Part shown: positions 7,609 through 15,111 of the stretch, in pieces
Layout: every line of letters starts with the position of its first letter
Position numbering within the stretch: position 1 is the first letter of the stretch
Origin: Alphaproteobacteria bacterium
GTDB lineage: Bacteria > Pseudomonadota > Alphaproteobacteria > Rs-D84
Assembly (NCBI GenBank): GCA_016285415.1
Contig: JAEEQU010000019.1
Span: 1 to 15,319, forward strand
Direction: 5' to 3'
Length of the DNA: 15,319 nucleotides
The notes under the pieces: generated by a model
Told to the model about the DNA's origin: nothing
Seen by the model: only the letters and a program-made list of their open reading frames with translations
Databases searched by the model: none
Made by a program: the position numbers and the translations under genes

Positions 7609-8902
7609 GTTTATAAAGAAAATTTTATCGTATGTAATGGCGGTAATCTGTATCATTGGATTATCCGGGGTTGCCTGTGCAGCCGGTGGCAATCTAGATC
7701 CTGGCGATATTGGTGATTATGGTGTTTGGACAACGGAACATAATCGTGAAGTTTTGATACAAAACATATCGCACGATGTTAAAGAATTTCAAACCCAATA
7801 TGAACGCGACTATATAGAAACAGGGGTTCCAATAGAAGCAAAACTTGGTATAATGTTTATCAAGGCACTGTCGTATGTATCTGAAATTTTAAATCTATCA
7901 CTGGTTAACTTTGCAATAATATTTGTTATTGTGGCATTTGTATTTTGGATAATGTTTCAGTCATATAAAATCATGACTGATAAAAAAACAGAAATAAAAC
8001 CAACCGTAAGGAAATTTGTTGTCCGTGGTATAACGTTGGGTATATGGCTTATTGTATTGGGTGCGGGTTTACCACGATTATTTGGAATGATTATGGGACC
8101 AATTATGGCCTTTGGTTCATATATTTCTAATTTTATTTTGGATGCCGCCGCGGCAAATGGTGGATTTGCGCTGTCTGATACATGCGCGGCAATTCATGCA
8201 TATGCCACCCAGCATATGACAAATACATCTGTCATAACTGCTGATTTTGCCGCCGATATTATATGTGTTCCGGCGCGCTTATCTGGGTTTTACTATGGTG
8301 CCATCAAATATGGTTGGGAAATTTTGTTATCAGGTATCGGGACCAGCACATTTTCATTTCTTACTGGTTTAATATTGGTATTCATATTTACATTTACTGC
8401 ATTTAAATTTATGTTCACATCATTTGGCGTTATTGCTGATTTATTCTTGGTCGTAATACTGTTACCGTTTACCGCAATTGCCGAGACAATAAACAAGACA
8501 GATTATGAAGGCATTGCAGGAAAAATTTATAATGGATTTTTGGGTATATTTGATTTAGGCAGTTTTTCTTTATCTAATCAAATTAAGAAATTTGTTGATG
8601 CCGCAATATATTTTGTCGCATTAGCTATCGCGATTGCGATTGGTGGGGCATTGCTTGCCAATGGATTTCAATTTGACCCCGTCACACACATTGTACGCAT
8701 CGTAGATGGTGATAGAATGACGATGTTATTAATCGGTGCGTTGGTCGCATATATCGCGACACATGTTGGTGACATCGCACAACTTATTGGTGGTGCAATA
8801 GAATATACATTGGGAACCGAATTATCAAAAGATGCCAAAAACTTTTATAATGGCACCAAGAAAAAAATAGAAGAAATAATAAAAAATCTAAAAAAGTCCT
8901 AA
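7601..8902 (+). CDS. VirB6/TrbL-like polytopic membrane protein E
   Basis: This 433-residue protein is last in the operon, its ATG lying 8 bases inside the end of gene D (ATGTGTAA region). A signal peptide (about 1-27, ending ACA) precedes an acidic periplasmic stretch and a span at 101-123. PRLFGMIMGPIMAFG (158-172) is the family pattern, and the loop after it has Cys195 and Cys222. Hydrophobic segments lie at 242-266, 277-295 (LLPFTAIA), 331-352 and 372-398. A Lys-rich amphipathic C-terminal helix (406-433) resembles that of protein B. There is no N-terminal CxxC. Its stop codon overlaps the stop of uvrD on the other strand by four bases, so the two units converge with no intergenic space. 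Confidence 0.75.
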   Translation: MCKFIKKILSYVMAVICIIGLSGVACAAGGNLDPGDIGDYGVWTTEHNREVLIQNISHDVKEFQTQYERDYIETGVPIEAKLGIMFIKALSYVSEILNLSLVNFAIIFVIVAFVFWIMFQSYKIMTDKKTEIKPTVRKFVVRGITLGIWLIVLGAGLPRLFGMIMGPIMAFGSYISNFILDAAAANGGFALSDTCAAIHAYATQHMTNTSVITADFAADIICVPARLSGFYYGAIKYGWEILLSGIGTSTFSFLTGLILVFIFTFTAFKFMFTSFGVIADLFLVVILLPFTAIAETINKTDYEGIAGKIYNGFLGIFDLGSFSLSNQIKKFVDAAIYFVALAIAIAIGGALLANGFQFDPVTHIVRIVDGDRMTMLLIGALVAYIATHVGDIAQLIGGAIEYTLGTELSKDAKNFYNGTKKKIEEIIKNLKKS

Positions 8903-8937
8903 TCAACAAATTTAACAAAATCACGGGCGACTTTTTT
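8890..8937. other. Long-loop inverted repeat at the convergent gene ends
   Basis: AAAAAAGTC (8890-8898) and GACTTTTTT (8929-8937) are exact reverse complements around a 30-nt interval. The hairpin ends in a T run on either strand, so it could act as a bidirectional terminator for gene E and uvrD, though the long loop and A-T-rich stem make this uncertain. It lies within the ends of both coding regions. Confidence 0.35.
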
Positions 8938-10980
8938 TATTCCGGCGCGATTGAACGCAATTGTCAAAATATTGTCACGTTCTTCTATGACAACCCCTCG
9001 GCCTAATTCATCATGAACAACCAATTTCCCGACCGTATTTTGTATTTTTGGTTTTTCGGGTCTATATTGCGTTGGTTTACGTTCATACGGCTGCGCGCGT
9101 CCACCGAAATCAAGATAGCGTGCATCCATTTCTGCAATAAACCGTGCCGGTGGATAATACTGGCGTGCGCCAAAAATCACACGCGACATAGTATTGGTAA
9201 TAATTGCACGACGGCGCGCGCGCGTTAATGCAACATATGCCAGACGCCGCTCTTCTTCCATGCCACCTTCTTTGATTGATTTATCGTTTGGAAATAATCC
9301 GTCTTCCCACGCAGGTAAAAATACTGTATCAAATTCCAAACCTTTGGCGGCATGAATTGTCATTATGTTTACGGCCTGATTATCCGCACCAAATTCAACA
9401 TCATTATCATCGGTCGTCATTAATGCCGCATGTTCCAAAAATTCCTGTAATGAATTATAATTTGCAATTACATTTGTTATTAATTCACGCACATTTGATA
9501 TTCTGTCGTTGGCATCAGGATCTTTTGATTCTTGCCAATATTTAATATAGCCAGCATTTTCTAATAATTGTTTTGTGGCATCCACTGGTGCCATTGATTT
9601 CCAATCAAAATCAAATACAGACAAAAATTCCTTTGCTGTGTTCCCTTGCTTGCCCCCAAAGTTTGCTTTTTTTAATCCATCAAATAAATAACCGCCACTG
9701 GCACGCATTTTTGCAATCGCCGATGGTCCGAATCCGCGACGTGGACGCGCAAGTATACGCGCAAAAGAAATATCATCTTCGGGATGTGTCAAAACACGCA
9801 GATACGCAATTACATCACGTATTTCCATACGATCATAAAATTTTGTTGTTCCAATTAACCGGTATGGAATATGCGCACTGGCAAATTCTTCTTCAAATCC
9901 ACGTGACAAACTGCCTGTACGAATAAGAACCGCAAATTCAGAATACCGACCATTTGCATATCGCAGAATCGTATTGGATATCAATTTGGCCTCGTCAAAA
10001 TTTGATGGAACTGTTAACACATAAACTGGTTCACCAATATATTTTTCATCCGCTGGATGCAAATCTTTGCCAAGACGTCCATTATTATGTCTTATTAACG
10101 AATTCGCCGCACCAAGTATGTTCCCTGTGCTACGGTAATTAGTTTCAAGACGAATAATTTGCGCACCAGGGAATGTTTTATCAAATTCCAAAATGTTTCT
10201 TATTTCCGCACCACGCCATGAATATATAGATTGGTCATCATCACCAACACAGCATATATTTGGGTTTTCCCGACCGCGCGTCAGCATTTTTAAAAATTGC
10301 ATTTGCGCATTATTAGTATCTTGGAATTCATCAACCATAATATATTTAAATTTATTTTGATATTTTTCCAATACGTCTGGCGCATTTTCAAAAAGATTCA
10401 ATACCATTAAAATTATATCACCAAAATCTATGGCCGATTGACGACGTAATTCTGCATTATAATCATCTAGTATCTTTTTCGTACGCGGCCCAACATCAAT
10501 ATTTTCTGTACGACCGTTATCTTTGATTCTTGAAATTTTTTCCACCCAATCGGCCGCATCATATTCCTTTGAATCTGCACCCATTGCGGCGAATACATTT
10601 TTAAGAACCGCCTTTTGTTGTTCTTCATCGAAAATGATAAAACCTGGATTCAATCCCGCACGAATAGTATTTTGCTGTAATATACGCAGACACATTGAAT
10701 GAAATGTTCCACACCAAATATCTTGGACATGAAAATTATCAAAATCATTTGCAAGACGATCCGCAATACGATTTTTCATTTCATTTGCGGCCTTGTTTGT
10801 AAATGTTAATGCCAACACCTGCCATGGTTGTGCAAGATGATCTGCCAAAATATGAACAAGACGCGCCACCAAAACCGATGTTTTACCCGTTCCCGCCCCA
10901 GACAACACCAAAACCGGCCCTTCGGTTGTCTGAACCGCCCTTGTTTGTTCTGGGTTAAGATTTTCTGGCATTAAATTCAT
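8899..10980 (-). CDS. uvrD: UvrD/PcrA-type superfamily 1A DNA helicase
   Basis: The 693-residue protein carries the full SF1A helicase set: Q motif LNPEQTRAV (8-16), Walker A GAGTGKT (28-34), LALTFTNKAA, motif II DEFQD (217-221), motif III GDDDQSIYSWRGA (246-258), motif IV LETNYRST (278-285), IHAAKGLEFD and VALTRAR. The C-terminal Tudor-like module (about 648-693, GKLVVHDELGRGVV) is the part that contacts RNA polymerase in PcrA/UvrD. It unwinds DNA 3'-5' in nucleotide excision and mismatch repair. Length is slightly short of the usual 720-740, with motifs intact. An alternative start is Met4. A TATAAT ends six bases before the first ATG, so that start would be leaderless. The gene is divergent from dnaQ and its stop overlaps that of gene E. 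Confidence 0.95.
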   Translation of the reverse strand: MNLMPENLNPEQTRAVQTTEGPVLVLSGAGTGKTSVLVARLVHILADHLAQPWQVLALTFTNKAANEMKNRIADRLANDFDNFHVQDIWCGTFHSMCLRILQQNTIRAGLNPGFIIFDEEQQKAVLKNVFAAMGADSKEYDAADWVEKISRIKDNGRTENIDVGPRTKKILDDYNAELRRQSAIDFGDIILMVLNLFENAPDVLEKYQNKFKYIMVDEFQDTNNAQMQFLKMLTRGRENPNICCVGDDDQSIYSWRGAEIRNILEFDKTFPGAQIIRLETNYRSTGNILGAANSLIRHNNGRLGKDLHPADEKYIGEPVYVLTVPSNFDEAKLISNTILRYANGRYSEFAVLIRTGSLSRGFEEEFASAHIPYRLIGTTKFYDRMEIRDVIAYLRVLTHPEDDISFARILARPRRGFGPSAIAKMRASGGYLFDGLKKANFGGKQGNTAKEFLSVFDFDWKSMAPVDATKQLLENAGYIKYWQESKDPDANDRISNVRELITNVIANYNSLQEFLEHAALMTTDDNDVEFGADNQAVNIMTIHAAKGLEFDTVFLPAWEDGLFPNDKSIKEGGMEEERRLAYVALTRARRRAIITNTMSRVIFGARQYYPPARFIAEMDARYLDFGGRAQPYERKPTQYRPEKPKIQNTVGKLVVHDELGRGVVIEERDNILTIAFNRAGIKKVARDFVKFVD

Positions 10981-10986
10981 TGTTCT

Positions 10987-11014
10987 ATTATAATATCATA
11001 AAATTTTCTGATAA
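10987..11014 (-). promoter_or_regulatory. Promoter of uvrD
   Basis: On the minus strand TTATCA (11014-11009), a 16-bp spacer and a perfect TATAAT (10992-10987) precede the ATG at 10980 by only six bases, which puts the predicted start site on the A of the start codon. The -35 is a partial match. Confidence 0.6.
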
Positions 11015-11038
11015 AAAGCATAAAACGACGGTGAAATT

Positions 11039-11716
11039 ATGGCAAGAATAATTTGTTTTGATATTGAAACAACAGGATTTGAATACCAACGTGGTGATAG
11101 GTGCATTGAAATCGGTGCCGTTGAAGTTTTAGATGGCAAAATAACCGGCAACAACTTTCATGAATACATTAACCCCGAAGGCAAAATTATTCCACGCGAA
11201 TCATACGAAGTGCACAAAATTTCTAATGCGTTTTTGGATGACAAACCAACGATGGCGGTTATCGCGCCGAAATTCTTGGAATATGTTGGTGATTCGGTAA
11301 TGGTCGCACATAATGGGAAAGAATTTGACTTTCCTTTTTTGAATTATGAATTGAAAAATCTTGGGCTGCCAGAAATTCCACCAGAACAACAGCAAGATTC
11401 ACTGCTGATTGCGCGCACACGTGTATTCAATTTAAAGACATACACATTGGACGCGATTGCAAAATTTTATGGAATATCATTGGCCACACGCGCTGATGCA
11501 CACGGTGCGCTTATTGACTCTGAAATCTTGGCCAAGGTTTATTTAGAATTGGAAAACACTGAACCCGCACCAGAAATATCTGAAATTGTTGAAAAACAAC
11601 ATGCGGCATTTTTGGCACACCCAAAAATTGGTGGCAATTTTCCATACAGACAATTTCCTATTTCGCCCGAAGAAGAAAAAATTCACCAGGATTTTATGGC
11701 ACAGTTCAACGAATAA
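11039..11716 (+). CDS. dnaQ: DNA polymerase III epsilon-type 3'-5' exonuclease
   Basis: The 225-residue protein has the DEDDh exonuclease fold. Exo I is FDIETTG with Asp8 and Glu10, Exo II is VAHNGKEFD with Asp97, and Exo III is HGALIDSEILAKVYL with His155 and Asp160. Spacing matches E. coli epsilon (243 residues), which proofreads for the replicative polymerase. The C-terminal tail beyond residue 170 is short and acidic and differs from E. coli. I see no obvious clamp-binding motif there, so an independent DnaQ-like exonuclease is an alternative. GGTGA lies five bases before the ATG. The gene is divergent from uvrD by 58 bp and its stop is four bases from the convergent WYL gene. Confidence 0.9.
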   Translation: MARIICFDIETTGFEYQRGDRCIEIGAVEVLDGKITGNNFHEYINPEGKIIPRESYEVHKISNAFLDDKPTMAVIAPKFLEYVGDSVMVAHNGKEFDFPFLNYELKNLGLPEIPPEQQQDSLLIARTRVFNLKTYTLDAIAKFYGISLATRADAHGALIDSEILAKVYLELENTEPAPEISEIVEKQHAAFLAHPKIGGNFPYRQFPISPEEEKIHQDFMAQFNE

Positions 11717-11720
11717 TTAA

Positions 11721-12731
11721 TTATTTTGGTTTTTTCGCATCTTTCAGGAATTTTTCCGCTGTATCAAGAATTTTTCTATATTCATCTATCAATTCTTGTG
11801 GGGCAACAGGAATGATTTTTCCCGTCCATTTTAATAAATATTCTGCCATTTCCCTTAACCCATCTACATGCATTGTAATAGTTAATGATTTATCACGATT
11901 TGGTTTAATTTTTTGATTTTTATGGAAAATGAATCTTTGCACGTCTTTGGCGGCCTCTGGCAAAACATGCCAAACGACATCATATGGCCCGTGTTTTGAA
12001 TGAAACGCACCAAAAGATTTATCAACATAATTTTGTAAACTAAAACCACGAGAATCAAAATGTTTCTTGGTTACTTCTAAATTCTCTATCTTATCCAAAA
12101 TTAAATTGTACGTGCTGTAATTTTCTTTATCCATATTGCCACCTGCAATCAGATAATTGTTTATTGGGCCATATACGATACCCAATGGACATAAAGTAAG
12201 CGGTTCTGGGTTACCCTGATATCTGATAATAATTTGTTGTCCCGCCAATATCGCCGATTCCAATGTTTGCACCAATTCAGCATTTTCTTTGAATTTTGGT
12301 TCGGGTGCGGCAATAGAATTTACAGATATCATTTTGCCTTCTAAATCATTTTGCTGGGCCAAAGAGGTTTTCTTTTTTAATTTTTCCATCAATTTGAATT
12401 GTAAATTTCTAAGCGGTTCTGAAATTTTCTTGTTTTTTATATGTGTAATGGCCGCCGATAATGCCGTTATATCCGCATCTTCAACATTTTCAGGCAAAAA
12501 TTCGTCGGGAATACCTAATTTGAACCTTTTTATTTTTCTATTTTCTGCATCTGGATTTTTTTCAAATTCTTCTTCATAGGTATTTTCAATAAATTTTAAA
12601 TTTCTTTCGGTGGTTTTCCGGCTCCATTCAAATTGTTGCATAATCTCGTCATAGGTAACCCCACGGACCGATGTGGCCAAAAATCTAATTAACCGAACCA
12701 ATTCTGGAAATTTGCCGTAATCTTCGCGCAT
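11721..12731 (-). CDS. WYL-domain transcriptional regulator
   Basis: The 336-residue protein has three parts. Residues 1-55 form a winged helix-turn-helix (LVRLIRFLATSVRGVTYDEI, then a recognition helix around SRKTTERNLKFIE). The WYL domain spans about 155-225, with IIIRYQGNPEPLTLCPLGIV and NYLIAG, in which the eponymous Trp is Asn. The C-terminal WCX domain (about 250-325) includes VVWHVLPEAAKDVQRFI. WYL proteins act as ligand-sensing regulators, often near defence or stress genes, in which the domain is thought to bind nucleic acid or nucleotide-like ligands. The start has GGGAGG six bases upstream and a strong promoter. The gene is divergent from the small membrane protein and AAA+ unit, which it may control (inference). 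Confidence 0.9.
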   Translation of the reverse strand: MREDYGKFPELVRLIRFLATSVRGVTYDEIMQQFEWSRKTTERNLKFIENTYEEEFEKNPDAENRKIKRFKLGIPDEFLPENVEDADITALSAAITHIKNKKISEPLRNLQFKLMEKLKKKTSLAQQNDLEGKMISVNSIAAPEPKFKENAELVQTLESAILAGQQIIIRYQGNPEPLTLCPLGIVYGPINNYLIAGGNMDKENYSTYNLILDKIENLEVTKKHFDSRGFSLQNYVDKSFGAFHSKHGPYDVVWHVLPEAAKDVQRFIFHKNQKIKPNRDKSLTITMHVDGLREMAEYLLKWTGKIIPVAPQELIDEYRKILDTAEKFLKDAKKPK

Positions 12732-12758
12732 AAAAACCTCCCTTTGATTTCTTTTAAG

Positions 12759-12787
12759 ATTTTATTTCATTGTAAAACCAATGTCAA
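12759..12787 (-). promoter_or_regulatory. Strong sigma-70 promoter of the WYL gene
   Basis: The minus strand has a perfect TTGACA (12787-12782), a 17-bp spacer and TAAAAT (12764-12759), the best promoter match in the window. The leader is short and ends in GGGAGG before the ATG at 12731. Confidence 0.85.
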
Positions 12788-12869
12788 GCATATACGACCA
12801 AAATCGTCCTATGACGGTACTACATTATATATTGAAGGGTACCCAGTGCCCAACTAAAAAGGCAAAAAG

Positions 12870-12992
12870 ATGACGATATTTTTAATTATTCTTGTTATTT
12901 GGCTTGGCCCGACTGTTCTTGGCCTACTTTGGTGTCTTATCCTTAGTTGGCTGACCGGGATTCCATTAACAGATAAAGAACCCAAGGAGTAA
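12870..12992 (+). CDS. 40-residue single-pass membrane protein
   Basis: This short gene reads MTIFLIILVIWLGPTVLGLL and continues through WCLILSWLTG to a polar end PLTDKEPKE. Residues 3-29 are almost entirely hydrophobic, enough for one membrane span, possibly a tight hairpin around Gly13-Pro14. The tail has balanced charge. An AAAAGG at 12857-12862 lies seven bases before the ATG. No family is recognised. It occupies the 339-bp interval between the divergent WYL and AAA+ starts, in the same direction as the ATPase and 78 bp before it, so the two may be functionally linked. Its promoter is unclear: a TATATT near 12828 lacks a -35. Reality as a gene is supported by the clean hydrophobic pattern, start and stop, but remains unproven. 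Confidence 0.6.
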   Translation: MTIFLIILVIWLGPTVLGLLWCLILSWLTGIPLTDKEPKE

Positions 12993-13008
12993 AAATGAGT
13001 TAAAAATA

Positions 13009-13031
13009 ATACTTTTATTTACAAAAAGTAT
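13009..13031. repeat. 8-bp inverted repeat over the AAA+ promoter
   Basis: ATACTTTT (13009-13016) and AAAAGTAT (13024-13031) are exact reverse complements with a 7-nt spacer. The right arm ends at the first base of the TATAAT at 13031-13036. Its position suits an operator, for example for the WYL protein. It is A-T-rich and has no T tract after it, so it is not a terminator. Confidence 0.5.
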
Positions 13032-13036
13032 ATAAT
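13031..13036 (+). promoter_or_regulatory. -10 element upstream of the AAA+ gene
   Basis: A perfect TATAAT lies 34 bases before the ATG at 13071. The sequence 17 bp upstream (AATACT) is a poor -35, so activity may need an activator or another sigma contact. AGGA at 13061-13064 is the ribosome binding site. Confidence 0.5.
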
Positions 13037-13070
13037 TTCACCCCTTAACCCCAAAACCACAGGATACCAT

Positions 13071-15110
13071 ATGAACCAAAAACAAATTATTGCGTACTAT
13101 CTTAAGAACATGTTAAACAGCGATCTGGGTCTTATGACTGATATAAATTTTATTCAGAATATGGCCAGATACTCTATGGAAATATTTGATTTTGATATTA
13201 CGCCATTGCTAAACACTTTGCCCGAAGACACAACCGTAGAGGCCAAAATCAACCTTTATCGTGATATTTTAAACGGCAAGGTAGAATTATTGGATGATTC
13301 AAACCTTTTACAAAAAACGAAATCACAAATTTCTGATGCAATTCCACAAATGCATACGGTAGATATCACAGAATATGATTTTGATAAAAATTTGTCCTTT
13401 ATCGCCGATGCGTTTGGTTTATCACCAACATGCCGCCGTTTATTACAATTCTTCGTGTATATTCCCAAAATGCCAATGCTACGCGATGTATTAGAAAACT
13501 TTATGGGGCCAATAGACCGCGATTTTATGGACGAAGACAACGCGGTATTCTTTGAAGAACTGTGTCATGTTCCGGCCAGTGAAATTAAAAATTTGTTGGC
13601 ACCAAAAAGCGTGCTTTTCACATCTGGAATTTTAATGAATCGACTTGGTAACATCAGATTAACCGAAAAATTTACCAAATTGTTATCTAAAAAATTCAAT
13701 AATCCCGACGAAGTTCATACTTTCTTGGTTGGCGAAACAATCAAATCTGATTTAACGGCTGATAATTTTATACATATTGCCGATGATTTTGCCAACATTA
13801 AGAAACTGTTGAAAACGGCGGCAAAAAATAACACCCAAGGTGTCAACATCTTGCTATATGGTAATACTGGAACCGGCAAAACATCTTTTGCCACAGCTGT
13901 TGCCAATGCCGCAGGGCTGAATCTGTATTTCGGCAGCAAAGACAAAGATGATTGTGATGCGCGTTGTAACGAATTAAATCGCACACAAATGTTATTAAAA
14001 AATGATTCACGTGCAGTGCTGTTGATGGATGATGCCGAAGATGTTTTACAACAGGAAAGATTTGGTCCAAAATCATCAGATAAGCCTTCTTTGAACAATA
14101 TTTTGGAAACAAATATTCGTCCAGTAATATGGATATCAAAAAACATTAAAAGCGTTGATAAATCATTTCTGCGCCGTTTCACATTAACCGCAAATATACC
14201 AAACCCAGATGAAGAAACAAAAACGGCCGTATGGCAAAAAGTGTTTAAAAAACACAAATTAAAAATTGGTGATACTGAATTATCCGCGCTTGTTCAAAAT
14301 AATGATGTTCCTATTGCTATCTTGGATACCGCGGTTAAGAACGCAAAATTAACCAATGATTTGGATATGGTTCAATATACGATAAATAAACTGTCGTTTA
14401 TAAACAACAATAAAAAAACAGCCAAAGAAAAACCGTTTAACACGGGTCTGTTGAATACAGATACCGATTTAAAACTTTTGGCCGACAGAATCGCCGGCAA
14501 AAATTTAAAGAACTTTTCATTGTGTCTGTACGGTGCATCGGGGACCGGGAAAACCGCATACGCGTCATATCTTGGTCGCAAATTAAATATGCCTGTTGTA
14601 AAAAAACGCGCCAGTGATTTAAAGGACCAATATATCGGCAACACCGAAAAAAACATTGCCGCCGCATTTGAAGAAGCGCGCACCAAAAAGGCCATTTTGG
14701 TATTTGATGAAGCAGACAGTTTTCTGCAAAATCGCGCCAATGCGCAACGCGCATGGGAATTCAGTTCAGTAAACGAAATGTTGACCCAAATGGAAAGTGC
14801 AGATTTCCCATTTATTTGCACAACGAATCTTATGGGCAGTTTGGATCCTGCCGCATTACGCAGATTCACGTTTAAGGTTAAATACGATTATTTGACCATC
14901 CCCCAGGTCGTTATGGCATTTAATGAATTTTTTGGTATAACAATATCTGAATCTGATGTTCGTGGATGCACACATTTGGCCCCAGGCGATTTCGTTGTGG
15001 TAAAAAACAAAGCCAGTATTATGGATATCACCGACCCACACGAATTGATACAAATGTTACAAATGGAACAATCGGTTAAAATGCACGACAAAACAAAAAT
15101 AGGATTTTAA
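13071..15110 (+). CDS. Tandem AAA+ ATPase
   Basis: The 679-residue protein has an N-terminal helical region (1-230) that includes AFGLSPTCRRLLQFF, reminiscent of the N-terminal domain found before AAA modules in bacterial two-domain ATPases. Two AAA+ domains follow. Domain 1 has Walker A GNTGTGKT (264-271) and a Walker B VLLMDDAED in which the catalytic Glu is Asp321, plus FLRRF. Domain 2 has Walker A GASGTGKT (488-495), a canonical Walker B AILVFDEAD (541-549), TTN at the sensor 1 position, and ALRRF (595-599), with LAPGDFVVV in the lid. Domain 2 is therefore the likely main ATPase and domain 1 the regulatory one (inference). AAA+ proteins remodel protein complexes; the substrate is unknown. 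AGGA six bases upstream supports the start. The lipoprotein gene begins one base after its stop. Confidence 0.9.
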   Translation: MNQKQIIAYYLKNMLNSDLGLMTDINFIQNMARYSMEIFDFDITPLLNTLPEDTTVEAKINLYRDILNGKVELLDDSNLLQKTKSQISDAIPQMHTVDITEYDFDKNLSFIADAFGLSPTCRRLLQFFVYIPKMPMLRDVLENFMGPIDRDFMDEDNAVFFEELCHVPASEIKNLLAPKSVLFTSGILMNRLGNIRLTEKFTKLLSKKFNNPDEVHTFLVGETIKSDLTADNFIHIADDFANIKKLLKTAAKNNTQGVNILLYGNTGTGKTSFATAVANAAGLNLYFGSKDKDDCDARCNELNRTQMLLKNDSRAVLLMDDAEDVLQQERFGPKSSDKPSLNNILETNIRPVIWISKNIKSVDKSFLRRFTLTANIPNPDEETKTAVWQKVFKKHKLKIGDTELSALVQNNDVPIAILDTAVKNAKLTNDLDMVQYTINKLSFINNNKKTAKEKPFNTGLLNTDTDLKLLADRIAGKNLKNFSLCLYGASGTGKTAYASYLGRKLNMPVVKKRASDLKDQYIGNTEKNIAAAFEEARTKKAILVFDEADSFLQNRANAQRAWEFSSVNEMLTQMESADFPFICTTNLMGSLDPAALRRFTFKVKYDYLTIPQVVMAFNEFFGITISESDVRGCTHLAPGDFVVVKNKASIMDITDPHELIQMLQMEQSVKMHDKTKIGF

Positions 15111-15111
15111 A

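Noticed and set aside
7144..7692. 182-codon minus-strand frame opposite genes D and E
   Set aside because: It is antisense to the membrane genes and its composition mirrors their codons; no ribosome binding site.
11712..11725. 14-bp perfect palindrome AATAATTAATTATT as terminator
   Set aside because: It is entirely A-T and spans the two convergent stop codons, which are themselves TAA; no stable stem or proper U tract.
12826..12833. TATATA/TATATT as a promoter for the small membrane gene
   Set aside because: There is no -35 match at 16-18 bp; in A-T-rich sequence this is expected by chance.
13715..14257. 180-codon minus-strand frame inside the AAA+ gene
   Set aside because: It is opposite the first AAA+ domain, whose motifs are clear on the plus strand.
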